NCBI RefSeq assembly: GCF_000423045.1
Contig: NZ_KE383971.1
Coordinates: forward strand, 444,092-508,091
Reading direction: 5' to 3'
Source: Christiangramia portivictoriae DSM 23547
GTDB taxonomy: Bacteria > Bacteroidota > Bacteroidia > Flavobacteriales > Flavobacteriaceae
Length of the DNA stretch: 64,000 nt
The position numbers were made by a program, and so were the translations under genes. The notes under the pieces were generated by a model, which worked only from the letters and a program-made list of their open reading frames with translations, ran no database searches and was not told where the DNA came from. Of the stretch, positions 53,041 through 61,903 are shown in pieces. Numbering within the stretch: the first letter of the stretch is position 1; each line of letters opens with the position of its first letter.

Positions 53041-53817
53041 ATGGAGCTGAAGCTTACCAGGCCAATTTGTTTTTTTGATCTAGAAACTACAGGAACCAAC
53101 ATTTCCAAAGATCGTATTGTGGAAATGGCTGTTCTTAAAGTCTACCCAAACGGGAATAAAGAGAGTTATACCTGGCTGGTAAATCCAGAATGTGAAATTC
53201 CCAAGGAGGTCATTGCCATTCATGGCATCGATAATGAAAAAGTGGCTAATGAGCCAACTTTTCAGCAACTGGCGACGAAAGTACACGATCTAATCAAAGG
53301 ATGTGATCTTGCCGGTTACAATTCCAATAGATTCGATATTCCACTACTGGCGGAGGAATTACTTCGCGCCGGTATTGATTTTGAAATGAAAAATGTCGTA
53401 GCTGTAGACGTTCAAACGATATTTCATAAGAAAGAACAGCGAACCTTGTCTGCTGCATATCAGTTTTACTGCGGTAAGGAGCTGGAAGGAGCCCACGGGG
53501 CAGAGGCCGATACTGAGGCTACTTACGAAGTGCTCAAATCGCAACTGGACCGCTATGACGATCTTGAAAATGATATGAAATGGCTGGCAGATTTCAGCTC
53601 CCGAAAAAAATTCGCCGATTTTGCCGGATTTATAAGTTTCGATAAAAAAGGAAGAGAAGTATTCTCTTTTGGCAAATACCGTGGTAAACTGGTAGAACAG
53701 GTGCTTGAAGATGAACCTGGCTATTTTGGCTGGATGCAAAATGCAGACTTTCCTTTGTATACCAAAAAAGTACTTACTGCAATCAAATTGAGAAAACTTA
53801 ATACAAAATTATCCTGA
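53041..53817 (+). CDS. DnaQ/ExoX-like 3'-5' exonuclease
   Basis: 258 residues. DEDDh nuclease fold: FFDLETTGT (D13, E15), GYNSNRFDIPLLAEELL (third acidic residue), and AHGAEADTEATYEVL with the catalytic histidine and last aspartate. The C-terminal 60 residues (FSFGKYRGKLVEQVLEDEPGYFGWM) form the extra domain seen in ExoX-type exonucleases. It could edit DNA or degrade single strands; a true polymerase subunit is unlikely because no polymerase partner is near. It is the first gene of a close-packed run to cinA; the next gene starts directly at its stop codon. Confidence 0.87.
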   Translation: MELKLTRPICFFDLETTGTNISKDRIVEMAVLKVYPNGNKESYTWLVNPECEIPKEVIAIHGIDNEKVANEPTFQQLATKVHDLIKGCDLAGYNSNRFDIPLLAEELLRAGIDFEMKNVVAVDVQTIFHKKEQRTLSAAYQFYCGKELEGAHGAEADTEATYEVLKSQLDRYDDLENDMKWLADFSSRKKFADFAGFISFDKKGREVFSFGKYRGKLVEQVLEDEPGYFGWMQNADFPLYTKKVLTAIKLRKLNTKLS

Positions 53818-54768
53818 TTGAAAGGTTCTGCTCTGTTTCTGATCCTCGTTTTTTTTGCTTTTCAATGTCTGGCACAAAATTCCAGAATATCGGGAAGAGT
53901 AATCGACAGAACCACAAATAAGGCTTTGCCTTACGTTCATATCATGTTTCAGGATTATAAACTTGGAACCAGTACAGATGAACAGGGAATGTTCGCTTTC
54001 AATATTGCAGACAGCCTAAAAGGAGAATTGCTCATTTTTACCCATGTTGGTTACGAGAGGGAATTACTAAAAATTTCTGATCTTGAAACACAGCGATTGG
54101 TGCTCATGGATGCGCTTACAGAAGGTCTGGGAGAAGTCATGATCGTACCTGTCAATAAGAATAGGTCTTTTACTTACAGGCCAGACTGGCGCTACGAAAC
54201 GGTTGGTATTGGAAACATGAATGCAGCATTGTATCCTTCCACAATCGCACGCTATTACCCAAAACCTGATAAGTTTGAGAAAACTGCATTTCTGGAAGAG
54301 ATCACCGTCTACTTTTACGCTACGGAAGAGCAAAAAGGTTTAGAACCCAAATTTCGAATACATTTCTACGATGTGGATGAAAATGGACTGCCCGGTAAAG
54401 ATATGACTCAGGACATCATTGTCACCAAACCAACAGGCAAAAACAGGCTTGATGTTGCATTACTTGACCGAAAAATTCAGGTTCCTGAGGAAGGTTTTTA
54501 TATAGGTTTGGAACACCTGTTTATTACAGAAAATCAGTATTTCGAAGTCAAGGACTACTATATCAACAATGAGCTCGTAGCAGAAGATTACCGGAATAAA
54601 CGTTATGGACCTGTGTACAAAGGTGTCTTCGCACCCGAAGAATCCAATTTTAAAGTATACTTTTTCGAACCCGGAGGATGGGTGGATATCAGAACCTGGA
54701 ACATCACCTATAACGACAGGAAAGGCAAATATGTAATGCCGGAATTCAAGGTTAAAATCACCGATTAG
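53818..54768 (+). CDS. Secreted carboxypeptidase-regulatory-like protein
   Basis: 316 residues. Starts with TTG directly after the exonuclease stop (TGATTG). Signal peptide KGSALFLILVFFAFQCLAQ; carboxypeptidase-regulatory-like beta-sandwich at 22-95 (ISGRVIDRTTNKALPYVHI, GTSTDEQGMFAF); then a region of about 200 residues with no named domain, notably YPSTIARYYPKPDKFEKTAFL, HFYDVDENGLPGKD and VPEEGFYIGLEHLF. The following gene encodes a clear paralogue. Function unknown; probably periplasmic or outer-membrane associated. Confidence 0.75.
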   Translation: MKGSALFLILVFFAFQCLAQNSRISGRVIDRTTNKALPYVHIMFQDYKLGTSTDEQGMFAFNIADSLKGELLIFTHVGYERELLKISDLETQRLVLMDALTEGLGEVMIVPVNKNRSFTYRPDWRYETVGIGNMNAALYPSTIARYYPKPDKFEKTAFLEEITVYFYATEEQKGLEPKFRIHFYDVDENGLPGKDMTQDIIVTKPTGKNRLDVALLDRKIQVPEEGFYIGLEHLFITENQYFEVKDYYINNELVAEDYRNKRYGPVYKGVFAPEESNFKVYFFEPGGWVDIRTWNITYNDRKGKYVMPEFKVKITD

Positions 54769-54769
54769 T

Positions 54770-55651
54770 ATGAACAGGGTTTACGGTCTTATCATTCTGT
54801 TGATAATTACAATCTCCTCTAATGCCCAGACCAGGATGATCGAGGGAGTGGTGGCCGATTCTGTGACCAGGGAGCCTTTGGTGTATGCGAATATTTATGT
54901 GCTAAATACAAGTATAGGAACGACCAGCGATGAACAAGGTTATTTTCAGCTTAGAGAACCGGCGATAGATCAAAAGTTACGTTTTGGTTATGTTGGTTAC
55001 GACTACAAAGATATTACATTCAAGAAGCAGAAACTGGATACGATCTATCTTTCGCCTAACAATGAAGAGCTGAAGGAGGTTGTTTTGCAAGTGCCCACTG
55101 GTGAAAAACGCCTGAGAATAAAGGCTTCCAAATCTGGACAAAAGCTGGGTATTTCAAATTCCGGTAATGATGAAGGTGCCCGCATATTCCTGCGATATTT
55201 TGCTAAGCCTGAAAAATTTCAGAATGAGGAAGCTTATTTAAATTCCGCAGAATTTTTTCTATTTAAAGGTATAGGTAGTATTAATCGCGATTATATTTTC
55301 CGGGTTCGCATTATGAGTATCACCAGCGATGGTGAGCCCGGTTATGATCTCATAGATAATATCATTTTACAGGGGAAACCCGGCTCAAAAATTAAAACAG
55401 ATTTCAGGCAGGAACAAATTCGTATTCCCAGGGAAGGCTTCCTGATAGGAGTGGAAGGATTGCAGATCGATCAGAATTATACAGGAACCACCCGGCTGGT
55501 TCTTGAAAATGGCGATCTCCAGGATGTTAAAAGATATGGCCCCACCTTTAAAGCAGTGGAATCCAGGGATCCTGTGTATTATCTAAGTCGGGGAGAATGG
55601 AAGAAATTAAATATGCCTGTGCCGGCAATGAACCTTATAATCACTAATTAG
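54770..55651 (+). CDS. Secreted carboxypeptidase-regulatory-like protein, paralogue
   Basis: 293 residues, one base after the previous stop. Signal peptide NRVYGLIILLIITISSNAQ; beta-sandwich with IEGVVADSVTREPLVYANI and GTTSDEQGYFQL; then the same C-terminal architecture as its neighbour: ARIFLRYFAKPEKFQNEEAYL, FRVRIMSITSDGEPGYD and IPREGFLIGVEGLQ. The two share order and spacing of all motifs and arose by tandem duplication. The second half may be an undescribed domain. Followed by the fumarylacetoacetate hydrolase family gene. Confidence 0.75.
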   Translation: MNRVYGLIILLIITISSNAQTRMIEGVVADSVTREPLVYANIYVLNTSIGTTSDEQGYFQLREPAIDQKLRFGYVGYDYKDITFKKQKLDTIYLSPNNEELKEVVLQVPTGEKRLRIKASKSGQKLGISNSGNDEGARIFLRYFAKPEKFQNEEAYLNSAEFFLFKGIGSINRDYIFRVRIMSITSDGEPGYDLIDNIILQGKPGSKIKTDFRQEQIRIPREGFLIGVEGLQIDQNYTGTTRLVLENGDLQDVKRYGPTFKAVESRDPVYYLSRGEWKKLNMPVPAMNLIITN

Positions 55652-55652
55652 T

Positions 55653-56267
55653 ATGAAAATTATTTGTGTAGGCAGAAATTATACAGATCATATTTCAGAA
55701 TTGAAAAATGAGAGACCAGAGGAACCGGTTCTGTTTCAGAAGCCGGATACTTCAATATTATTAAAAAAGCAGCCATTCTTTATTCCAGATTTTTCCAATG
55801 ATATTCATTATGAAGTCGAGGTACTGGTGAAAATCAGGAAAATAGGAAAACACATCCAGGAGAAATTTGCACATAAATATTATGATGAAGTGGGTCTTGG
55901 AATCGATTTCACCGCCAGAGATCTTCAGAATAAACTAAAAGAAAAAGGACTGCCCTGGGAGAAATCCAAGGCATTTGATGGTGCAGCTGTAATTTCAGAC
56001 AAATGGCTGAGCAAAAAGGATCTACCTGCGATGGATGATCTAAAATTCAGGCTCGAAAAAAATGACGAGATCGTGCAATCTTCCACTACGGCACACATGC
56101 TTTGGAAAATTGATGAATTAATTGCTTATATTTCGTCGTATTTCACCCTTAAAATTGGTGATATCATCTTTACTGGAACACCTGCAGGAGTAGGAAAAGT
56201 CGGAACAAACGACCAGTTAGCAGGTTACCTGGAAGAGCAACAAATGTTTTCTATCAAAGTAAAATAA
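55653..56267 (+). CDS. Fumarylacetoacetate hydrolase family protein
   Basis: 204 residues, one base after the previous stop. Short FAH-fold enzyme: KIICVGRNYTDHISEL, FSNDIHYEVEVLVKIRKIGK with two metal-binding glutamates, GIDFTARDLQ with the metal-binding aspartate, WEKSKAFDGAA, and DIIFTGTPAGVGKV. Members act as acylpyruvases, oxaloacetate tautomerases or decarboxylases; the sequence does not say which. It is only distantly related to the full fumarylacetoacetase at 36 kb. Confidence 0.9.
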   Translation: MKIICVGRNYTDHISELKNERPEEPVLFQKPDTSILLKKQPFFIPDFSNDIHYEVEVLVKIRKIGKHIQEKFAHKYYDEVGLGIDFTARDLQNKLKEKGLPWEKSKAFDGAAVISDKWLSKKDLPAMDDLKFRLEKNDEIVQSSTTAHMLWKIDELIAYISSYFTLKIGDIIFTGTPAGVGKVGTNDQLAGYLEEQQMFSIKVK

Positions 56268-56272
56268 TATAA

Positions 56273-56614
56273 ATGAGTAATTATAATCTTGACGACGTTC
56301 AGGAAATGGCTGGCGGCGATGAAGAATTTTTGTTAGTAGTAGTCCAGACATTTCTTGAGGAAATTCCACCAGACGTTGCTGCGATGAATGAAGCTATTGA
56401 TAATGATAACCCTTCACTGGCTTACCAGTATGCTCATAAAATGAAACCAAACCTGCAAATGTTTGGCTTGAACCTTATGGAACAGATCAAGGTTATCGAA
56501 GCCTGGTCGAAACATGGGCAACGAAAAGACGAAGTGCCGCAAGCTGCAGAAACCATTACTAAAAAAGTTACAGTTGCTTCAGAAGCGCTAAGAAAAGATT
56601 TTAACCTGGGATGA
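56273..56614 (+). CDS. Histidine phosphotransfer (Hpt) protein
   Basis: 113 residues, four-helix phosphorelay carrier. The phosphorylatable histidine is in [16 protein letters not shown] (H55), with the usual K and the G on the next turn. N-terminal [22 protein letters not shown] is the standard opening of an Hpt domain. No sensor kinase or response regulator is near, so its partners must be elsewhere. Its stop overlaps the cinA start by four bases (ATGA). Confidence 0.87.
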   Translation: MSNYNLDDVQEMAGGDEEFLLVVVQTFLEEIPPDVAAMNEAIDNDNPSLAYQYAHKMKPNLQMFGLNLMEQIKVIEAWSKHGQRKDEVPQAAETITKKVTVASEALRKDFNLG

Positions 56615-57870
56615 AAGCTGAAATCGTAACCATTGGCGATGAGATTCTCATTGGGCAGATCGTGGATACGAATTCTGTATATATTTCTAAACAGCTAAAT
56701 AAGATTGGCGTAAGTGTTCACCAGATCACCTCCATACAGGACGATCGCGAGCATATACTGCAGACCTTAAAGGAGGCCTCTTCCCGGGCTGATATTATCA
56801 TTATTACGGGAGGATTAGGTCCCACCAAAGATGATATCACCAAAAAATGTCTTTGCGAATTTTTTGATGATCATCTGGTAAAGAACGAAAAAGTCCTGCG
56901 GCACATAGAGGAGCTTTTCGAGAAATATATCGATACGCCAATTTCAGATCTTAACCGGGAGCAGGCTATGTTACCGTCTAAGGCTATTGCTCTGCATAAT
57001 GAGTATGGAACCGCCGCGGGAATGTGGTTCAGACAGGGAGATCAGGTCTTTATTTCCATGCCTGGTGTTCCCTATGAAATGCGCGGACTCATGGAGCATG
57101 AGATCATCCCTAGAATACAATCTGAGTTTTCAAGGCCAGTCATTTTACATAAGACAGTCATTACTCTTGGATTGGGAGAAAGTGCGATCGCTGAGCGTAT
57201 CGAAAGCTGGGAGGATGCGTTACCCGATCATATCAAGCTGGCTTATCTGCCTAATCTTGGGAGGGTAAGACTTAGGCTGAGCGCAAGAGGTACAGATCAT
57301 AAGGAACTGGAAGACGCCATTGAGGAACAGATCAATGAATTGCGAAAGATCATTGGAGAAATTATGTATGGTTTTGAAGATGATGATCCAGTAGAAATTG
57401 TTATTGCCAGGCTGCTTGAAAGAAATAACTGGACGCTATCCACTGCTGAAAGTTGTACTGGCGGTCAACTTGCGTCCAGGTTTACAGAAGCGCCAGGTTC
57501 CTCAAAGACTTTTAAGGGAAGCCTGGTTTGTTACGCCACCCAGTCAAAGATTGACTTGCTCGACGTCCCGGAGCAGTTGATAAAAGAGAAATCTGTGGTT
57601 AGCGCTGAAGTTGCCAAAGCTATGGCAGAAGGCGCCAGAAAGAAGTTTAAAACAGATTTTGCCTTGTCTACCACCGGTAATGCGGGACCTGAAAAAGGAG
57701 ACAGCGATGCAGAGGTTGGTACCGTATTTATAGGCCTGGCTACTCCGCAAGAAACCCATTCCTTCGAATTTTTGTTTAGTAATCACCGTGAAAAGGTAAT
57801 TGGTAAAACAGTGAATAAAAGCCTGCAAATTTTACTGGAACAAGCGCTAAAACTTCAGTCTAGAGATTGA
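56611..57870 (+). CDS. cinA: CinA-like protein
   Basis: 419 residues. N-terminal molybdopterin-binding-like domain ([47 protein letters not shown]) that has ADP-ribose pyrophosphatase activity in related proteins, and a C-terminal NMN deamidase-like domain ([29 protein letters not shown]). The family recycles pyridine nucleotides and is linked to competence in some bacteria. It ends the exonuclease run. Length and domain order are normal. Confidence 0.94.
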   Translation: MKAEIVTIGDEILIGQIVDTNSVYISKQLNKIGVSVHQITSIQDDREHILQTLKEASSRADIIIITGGLGPTKDDITKKCLCEFFDDHLVKNEKVLRHIEELFEKYIDTPISDLNREQAMLPSKAIALHNEYGTAAGMWFRQGDQVFISMPGVPYEMRGLMEHEIIPRIQSEFSRPVILHKTVITLGLGESAIAERIESWEDALPDHIKLAYLPNLGRVRLRLSARGTDHKELEDAIEEQINELRKIIGEIMYGFEDDDPVEIVIARLLERNNWTLSTAESCTGGQLASRFTEAPGSSKTFKGSLVCYATQSKIDLLDVPEQLIKEKSVVSAEVAKAMAEGARKKFKTDFALSTTGNAGPEKGDSDAEVGTVFIGLATPQETHSFEFLFSNHREKVIGKTVNKSLQILLEQALKLQSRD

Positions 57871-57918
57871 CACTCAATCCGGTATCTTAAACATTTTTTA
57901 AAATTTGGTATTTGATCC

Positions 57919-57951
57919 TTTGATCATTATCATTAAAAATATGTATTTTTG
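57919..57951 (+). promoter_or_regulatory. rpmB operon distal promoter
   Basis: TTTG (57919-57922), 21 bases, then TATTTTTG (57944-57951). It would give a leader of about 140 bases that contains an AT-rich dyad (ATATTTT / AAAATAT, 57998-58017). Confidence 0.6.
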
Positions 57952-58031
57952 CAACCGCTCAGGCTTGTTGACGGTACTTAACGGGGATTTGTAAGAGATA
58001 TTTTCGACGTAAAATATTTTTTTTCATTTTG

Positions 58032-58062
58032 TTGTCTGTTAGGTAAAAAAATCGTTAATTTG
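58032..58062 (+). promoter_or_regulatory. rpmB operon proximal promoter
   Basis: TTG (58032-58034), 20 bases, then TTAATTTG (58055-58062), one mismatch from TAnnTTTG. It starts transcription about 30 bases before the rpmB ATG. Confidence 0.55.
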
Positions 58063-58098
58063 CAGCCTGTTTTGAAATAACGAGAAAAGTATAGAGCA

Positions 58099-58338
58099 AT
58101 GTCAAGAGTTTGTGAACTTACCGGGAAAAAAGCAATGGTTGGGAATAATGTTTCTCACGCCATGAACAAGACTAAACGTAAATTTAACGCGAATCTGGTT
58201 AAAAAACGTTTTTTCCTTCCTGAAGAAGACAGATGGATCACCCTTAAAGTGTGTACATCTGCATTAAAAGATATCAATAAAAAAGGCATTTCTGCCGTAA
58301 TTAAGGAAGCTAAAGCAAAAGGGTTTCTTCAGAAATAA
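58099..58338 (+). CDS. rpmB: 50S ribosomal protein bL28
   Basis: 79-residue ribosomal large-subunit protein. [20 protein letters not shown] is the family start, followed by [18 protein letters not shown] and [16 protein letters not shown]. Only isolated cysteines are present, so this is the zinc-free form. First gene of the rpmB-rpmG-DUF4295 operon, with a 29-base gap to rpmG. No Shine-Dalgarno, as for most genes here. Confidence 0.97.
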   Translation: MSRVCELTGKKAMVGNNVSHAMNKTKRKFNANLVKKRFFLPEEDRWITLKVCTSALKDINKKGISAVIKEAKAKGFLQK

Positions 58339-58367
58339 TCCCAAGCAGCACCTAAAAATATTTCACA

Positions 58368-58550
58368 ATGGCAAAGAAAGGTAACAGAGTTCAGGTAATT
58401 CTAGAATGTACAGAGCACAAAGCATCTGGGCAACCAGGTACTTCAAGATATATTACTACAAAAAATAAGAAGAATACACCGGATAGAATGGAGTTGAAGA
58501 AATTCAACCCTATTCTTAAGAAAATGACGGTTCATAAAGAAATTAAATAA
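58368..58550 (+). CDS. rpmG: 50S ribosomal protein bL33
   Basis: 60-residue large-subunit protein: [47 protein letters not shown]. It lacks the two CxxC pairs of the zinc-binding form (a single cysteine remains), so it is the zinc-independent type. Next to rpmB, and followed seven bases later by the DUF4295 gene. Confidence 0.97.
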   Translation: MAKKGNRVQVILECTEHKASGQPGTSRYITTKNKKNTPDRMELKKFNPILKKMTVHKEIK

Positions 58551-58557
58551 TTGAGTC

Positions 58558-58707
58558 ATGGCAAAGAAATCAGTAGCATCTATTCAAACAGGATCTAAAA
58601 GATTAACCAAAGCGATAAAAATGGTTAAATCTGAGAAAACCGGTGCCTACACTTTTGTAGAACAAATCATGGCTCCGGAAGACGTTAACGACTTCTTGAA
58701 GAAGTAA
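58558..58707 (+). CDS. DUF4295 family small basic protein
   Basis: 49 residues, ATG at 58558 and TAA at 58705-58707, too short for most gene-length cut-offs. The protein is basic and helical (AKKSVASIQTGSKRLTKAI, EKTGAYTFVEQIMAPEDVND). The family is restricted to Bacteroidota and lies after rpmG. From memory, structural work on a flavobacterial ribosome placed a protein of this kind in the large subunit (called bL38); I cannot confirm that here. Position and charge favour a ribosomal role. Confidence 0.87.
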   Translation: MAKKSVASIQTGSKRLTKAIKMVKSEKTGAYTFVEQIMAPEDVNDFLKK

Positions 58708-58737
58708 TATCGTTCACAAACGATTTTAAATAATCAT

Positions 58738-58773
58738 AAAAAGCCGTCCTGGATTTATTCTGGACGGCTTTTT
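58738..58773 (+). terminator. Terminator of the ribosomal protein operon
   Basis: 12-bp stem AAAAAGCCGTCC / GGACGGCTTTTT with a 12-base loop and a T-run. ftsY begins 73 bases later on the same strand. Confidence 0.87.
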
Positions 58774-58845
58774 CTTTTTATGTATCTTTATTGCCGTAAA
58801 AAAGGAGCTTAATACCTTCATTTACCTAATAACCTGCCAGAAAAA

Positions 58846-59799
58846 ATGAGTTTATTTAAAAAGATATTTTCTAAAGAGAAAAAGGAAAACCTTGATAAGG
58901 GACTGGAAAAATCCAAAGCCAGTTTTTTTGATAAAATGAGCAAGGCAGTTGCCGGAAAGACCAAAGTTGATGAAGAGGTTTTGGATGATCTGGAAAACGT
59001 CCTTGTTAGTAGTGATGTGGGTGTTGCCACCACCATCAAGATCATCAATAGAATCGAAGAGCGCGTAGCCCGGGATAAATACCTTGGCACTGACGAGCTG
59101 AACAAAATCTTAAGGGAAGAGATCGCAGCATTACTTTCTGAAACCAATAAAGGAGAAGCTTCAGACATTAGCCTTCCTGAAGGGAAAAAGCCATATGTGA
59201 TTATGGTGGTTGGTGTAAATGGTGTTGGGAAAACCACCACAATCGGCAAACTTGCCAATCAATTCAAGAGTAGAGGTAAAAAGGTTGTACTTGGTGCAGC
59301 AGATACTTTTCGTGCCGCTGCCATAGACCAGTTACAAATCTGGGCAGATCGTACAGATGTTCCTATCATCAAGCAGAAAATGGGAAGTGATCCTGCTTCC
59401 GTTGCTTTTGATACGGTGCAAAGTGCTGTGAAGCTAGGTGCAGATGTGGTTCTTATCGACACAGCCGGTAGGTTGCACAACAAAGTGAACCTGATGAAGG
59501 AGCTTACCAAGATCAAACGAGTGATGCAAAAAACCATTCCAGAGGCACCTCATGAGGTGATGCTTGTATTAGATGGGTCTACCGGGCAAAATGCTTTCGA
59601 GCAGGCTAAACAGTTTACCGCAGCTACAGAAGTAACCTCACTAGCCGTGACCAAACTGGATGGTACCGCAAAGGGTGGTGTGGTAATTGGGATTAGTGAC
59701 CAATTCCAGATTCCTGTTAAATATATAGGGGTAGGCGAGAGAGTGGAGGATTTGCAGGTTTTCAATAAATATGAATTTGTAGACTCATTCTTTAAATAA
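58846..59799 (+). CDS. ftsY: SRP receptor FtsY
   Basis: Docks the SRP-ribosome complex at the inner membrane. 317 residues: N-terminal helical segment with basic residues, then the NG domain with GVNGVGKTTTIGKLA, the insertion-box region DTFRAAAIDQLQIW, DTAGRLHNK, and TKLDGTAKGG. It is a short form without the long acidic A-domain of E. coli FtsY, as usual outside enterics. A TATCTTTA word (58783-58790) lies upstream. Its stop overlaps the amidase start by one base (TAATG). Confidence 0.96.
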   Translation: MSLFKKIFSKEKKENLDKGLEKSKASFFDKMSKAVAGKTKVDEEVLDDLENVLVSSDVGVATTIKIINRIEERVARDKYLGTDELNKILREEIAALLSETNKGEASDISLPEGKKPYVIMVVGVNGVGKTTTIGKLANQFKSRGKKVVLGAADTFRAAAIDQLQIWADRTDVPIIKQKMGSDPASVAFDTVQSAVKLGADVVLIDTAGRLHNKVNLMKELTKIKRVMQKTIPEAPHEVMLVLDGSTGQNAFEQAKQFTAATEVTSLAVTKLDGTAKGGVVIGISDQFQIPVKYIGVGERVEDLQVFNKYEFVDSFFK

Positions 59800-61433
59800 T
59801 GAAACGACTATTTCTTCTTTTTGTACTGGGAACTTTACTAATTTCCTGTAAAAATGATCCTAAAAATTCTGAAGCAGTTCAAACTTCTGAAGACTCTACT
59901 TCGGTTTCTTCGGAAGAGCGGGAATTTAAAGTTCTGGATTCAGAATATATTACAGCAGACAGTTTGTGGCTGCCATTTCAGAATGATCTGGACGAGTTTT
60001 CTTCCGAAGTATACGAAGAAGTAAAAGCTTTGGTATTCGAAAAGTCTATCCCGGAAATCCAGGAATCCATCGCCTCAGGAAGACTTACTTATGAAGAACT
60101 ATCCCTGTTTTATTTAACCAGAATCAGGGAATATGACCGCGAGAACATGCTTTCTCTCAATTCGGTGATCGCATTAAATCCTGAGCTTATAGCTGAAGCA
60201 CGGAAAAAAGATGAGCAATTGAAGAAATCAACCAATAATCATCCTATTTACGGGATTCCGGTACTGCTGAAGGATAATATCAATACCCTGGCGATGCCTA
60301 CCACCGCAGGTGCCGAAGCCCTGAAGGATAACCGAACCGAAGATGCTTTTATCGTACAACAGCTAAAGAAGAACGGTGCTCTAATTCTGGGAAAGGCGAA
60401 TCTTAGTGAATGGGCCTATTTCTTTTGTGGGGAATGTCCAAGTGGATATTCGGCAGTTGGAGGACAAACTCTGAATCCTTATGGTAGAAAAATTCATGAT
60501 ACCGGCGGATCAAGTTCTGGAAGTGGAGTGGCAGTAGCCGCGAATCTTGCTCCCGTAGCAGTAGGATCTGAAACTTCCGGTTCTATCTTATCACCATCAA
60601 GTTCAAATTCTATTGTGGGATTAAAGCCAACGATTGGTTTGCTAAGTCGCGGCGGGATCATACCCATTTCAAGTACCTTAGATACTCCTGGTCCTATGAC
60701 CAGATCTGTGATCGATAACGCTATCCTGCTTTCTGCGATGACCGGTGTCGATTCAGAGGATCCTGCTTCTTCCGCAGCTCAACAACCTTCCAATCTCTAT
60801 AAGAATCTAAAAAATTCAAGTCTCAAAGGAAAACGATTTGGTGTGATCAAAAGTTTACAGTCAGATTCTTTGTATACGCGAGCAGTAGCCGATCTTAAAA
60901 AAGCTGGTGCAACCATCATTGAATATGATGCAGAGGAAATTGATCTTCCAAATTTCCTGAGATTGCTGAACCTGGACATGCAAAAAGATCTTCCGGAATA
61001 TTTTCAGAAGTATGGAGGAGACGTTGATTTCCAGGACGTTCAGGATGTGGTGGACTATAATGCTTTAGATTCAGTAAAAAGAGCTCCTTACGGACAAGCT
61101 TTGTTTCTGGGAATCTTAAAAGATTCAGCCAGTACTGAAGAATTTGCAGCGATCAAGGATACTTTAAAAATCAACGGTACGCGATTTCTGAGCAAACCAA
61201 TGGAAGAGCATCAACTGGATGCGATCATTTCTATCAACAATTACCACGCTGGCTATGCGGCAGTTGCGCAATATCCTGCCATAACGGTTCCTATGGGCTA
61301 CACTAAAGAAAATCAACCTATGGGTCTAACCTTTATTAGTAAGCCTTTTACCGAGAAGCAATTGCTGGAATTCGCATTCGCCTTCGAAAAGACTTCGAAA
61401 CGTAGAAAAACACCAAAGGATTATAATGAGTGA
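59799..61433 (+). CDS. Amidase-family lipoprotein
   Basis: 544 residues. Lipoprotein signal RLFLLFVLGTLLISC, about 60 residues of acidic and serine-rich spacer, then the amidase signature fold: the catalytic lysine in PVLLKDNI, the cis-serine and serine nucleophile in GGSSSGSGVAVAANLAPVAVG, and EHQLDAIISINN in the C-terminal part. The family hydrolyses amides, including Asn/Gln side chains or peptide amides. Export to the envelope argues against the GatA role. Overlaps ftsY by one base and the next gene by eight. Confidence 0.88.
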   Translation: MKRLFLLFVLGTLLISCKNDPKNSEAVQTSEDSTSVSSEEREFKVLDSEYITADSLWLPFQNDLDEFSSEVYEEVKALVFEKSIPEIQESIASGRLTYEELSLFYLTRIREYDRENMLSLNSVIALNPELIAEARKKDEQLKKSTNNHPIYGIPVLLKDNINTLAMPTTAGAEALKDNRTEDAFIVQQLKKNGALILGKANLSEWAYFFCGECPSGYSAVGGQTLNPYGRKIHDTGGSSSGSGVAVAANLAPVAVGSETSGSILSPSSSNSIVGLKPTIGLLSRGGIIPISSTLDTPGPMTRSVIDNAILLSAMTGVDSEDPASSAAQQPSNLYKNLKNSSLKGKRFGVIKSLQSDSLYTRAVADLKKAGATIIEYDAEEIDLPNFLRLLNLDMQKDLPEYFQKYGGDVDFQDVQDVVDYNALDSVKRAPYGQALFLGILKDSASTEEFAAIKDTLKINGTRFLSKPMEEHQLDAIISINNYHAGYAAVAQYPAITVPMGYTKENQPMGLTFISKPFTEKQLLEFAFAFEKTSKRRKTPKDYNE

Positions 61434-61713
61434 AAAAGCAGACAGATACCTGGTCCTGATATCTAAAATCATCTTTTTTTATAGCATCTTTTTTGTAGTG
61501 ATGAAAGTTATTTCGATGTTTCAGGGAGCATGGGTCATACCAAATTTGATTCTGGCACTACCGTATTTAATCTTTGGTATAGTAGGAGGTTTCATGGTCA
61601 AGTATAATAAATATAACTGGCTGTACGTAATTGCAGGGGTAATTTTGATAAGCATCGTTCGCTATTACGAAGTGGAGTGGATGCTTCAGCTCAAGGAGCA
61701 TTTTTCCAACTAA
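61426..61713 (+). CDS. Small membrane protein, unknown
   Basis: 95 residues with three hydrophobic segments (about 9-30, 35-58 and 64-80): YLVLISKIIFFYSIFFVV, IPNLILALPYLIFGIVGGF and LYVIAGVILISIV. The start overlaps the amidase stop by eight bases, so it is co-translated or co-transcribed. No motif recognised. Confidence 0.6.
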   Translation: MSEKADRYLVLISKIIFFYSIFFVVMKVISMFQGAWVIPNLILALPYLIFGIVGGFMVKYNKYNWLYVIAGVILISIVRYYEVEWMLQLKEHFSN

Positions 61714-61819
61714 TTTTTACATTTCCTTTCCTGTTTGTATCAATTCAGAAAGTTTAGTCGCGTATGTGCGACCTATGGAAGCCTGAATGAATTCCATTTA
61801 GTTTATTCAGCTTAAAATT
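61714..61819. other. Intergenic stretch upstream of rimO
   Basis: Contains only a short perfect hairpin GTCGC / GCGAC (61757-61772) without a T-tract, and no frame of note. The rimO promoter and dyad follow directly. Confidence 0.5.
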
Positions 61820-61840
61820 AGGTGTATAAATTTTACACCT
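61820..61840 (+). promoter_or_regulatory. Operator-like dyad upstream of rimO
   Basis: Perfect 7-bp inverted repeat AGGTGTA / TACACCT with a 7-base AT-rich centre, lying directly before the -7 box where the promoter spacer should be. This is where a repressor binding site is expected. I cannot name the regulator. Confidence 0.45.
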
Positions 61841-61848
61841 TATCTTTG
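61841..61848 (+). promoter_or_regulatory. rimO -7 box
   Basis: TATCTTTG, a perfect TAnnTTTG box, adjoining the dyad. It gives a leader of about 50 bases before the ATG at 61904. Confidence 0.6.
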
Positions 61849-61903
61849 CACCCGCTTAGATTTTAGGATTCACCAATCTTAAGCATTTAGAAAGCAATAT
61901 ATT

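Noticed and set aside
61757-61772. Hairpin GTCGC / GCGAC as a terminator of the amidase operon
   Set aside because: Only five base pairs and no T-tract follows.
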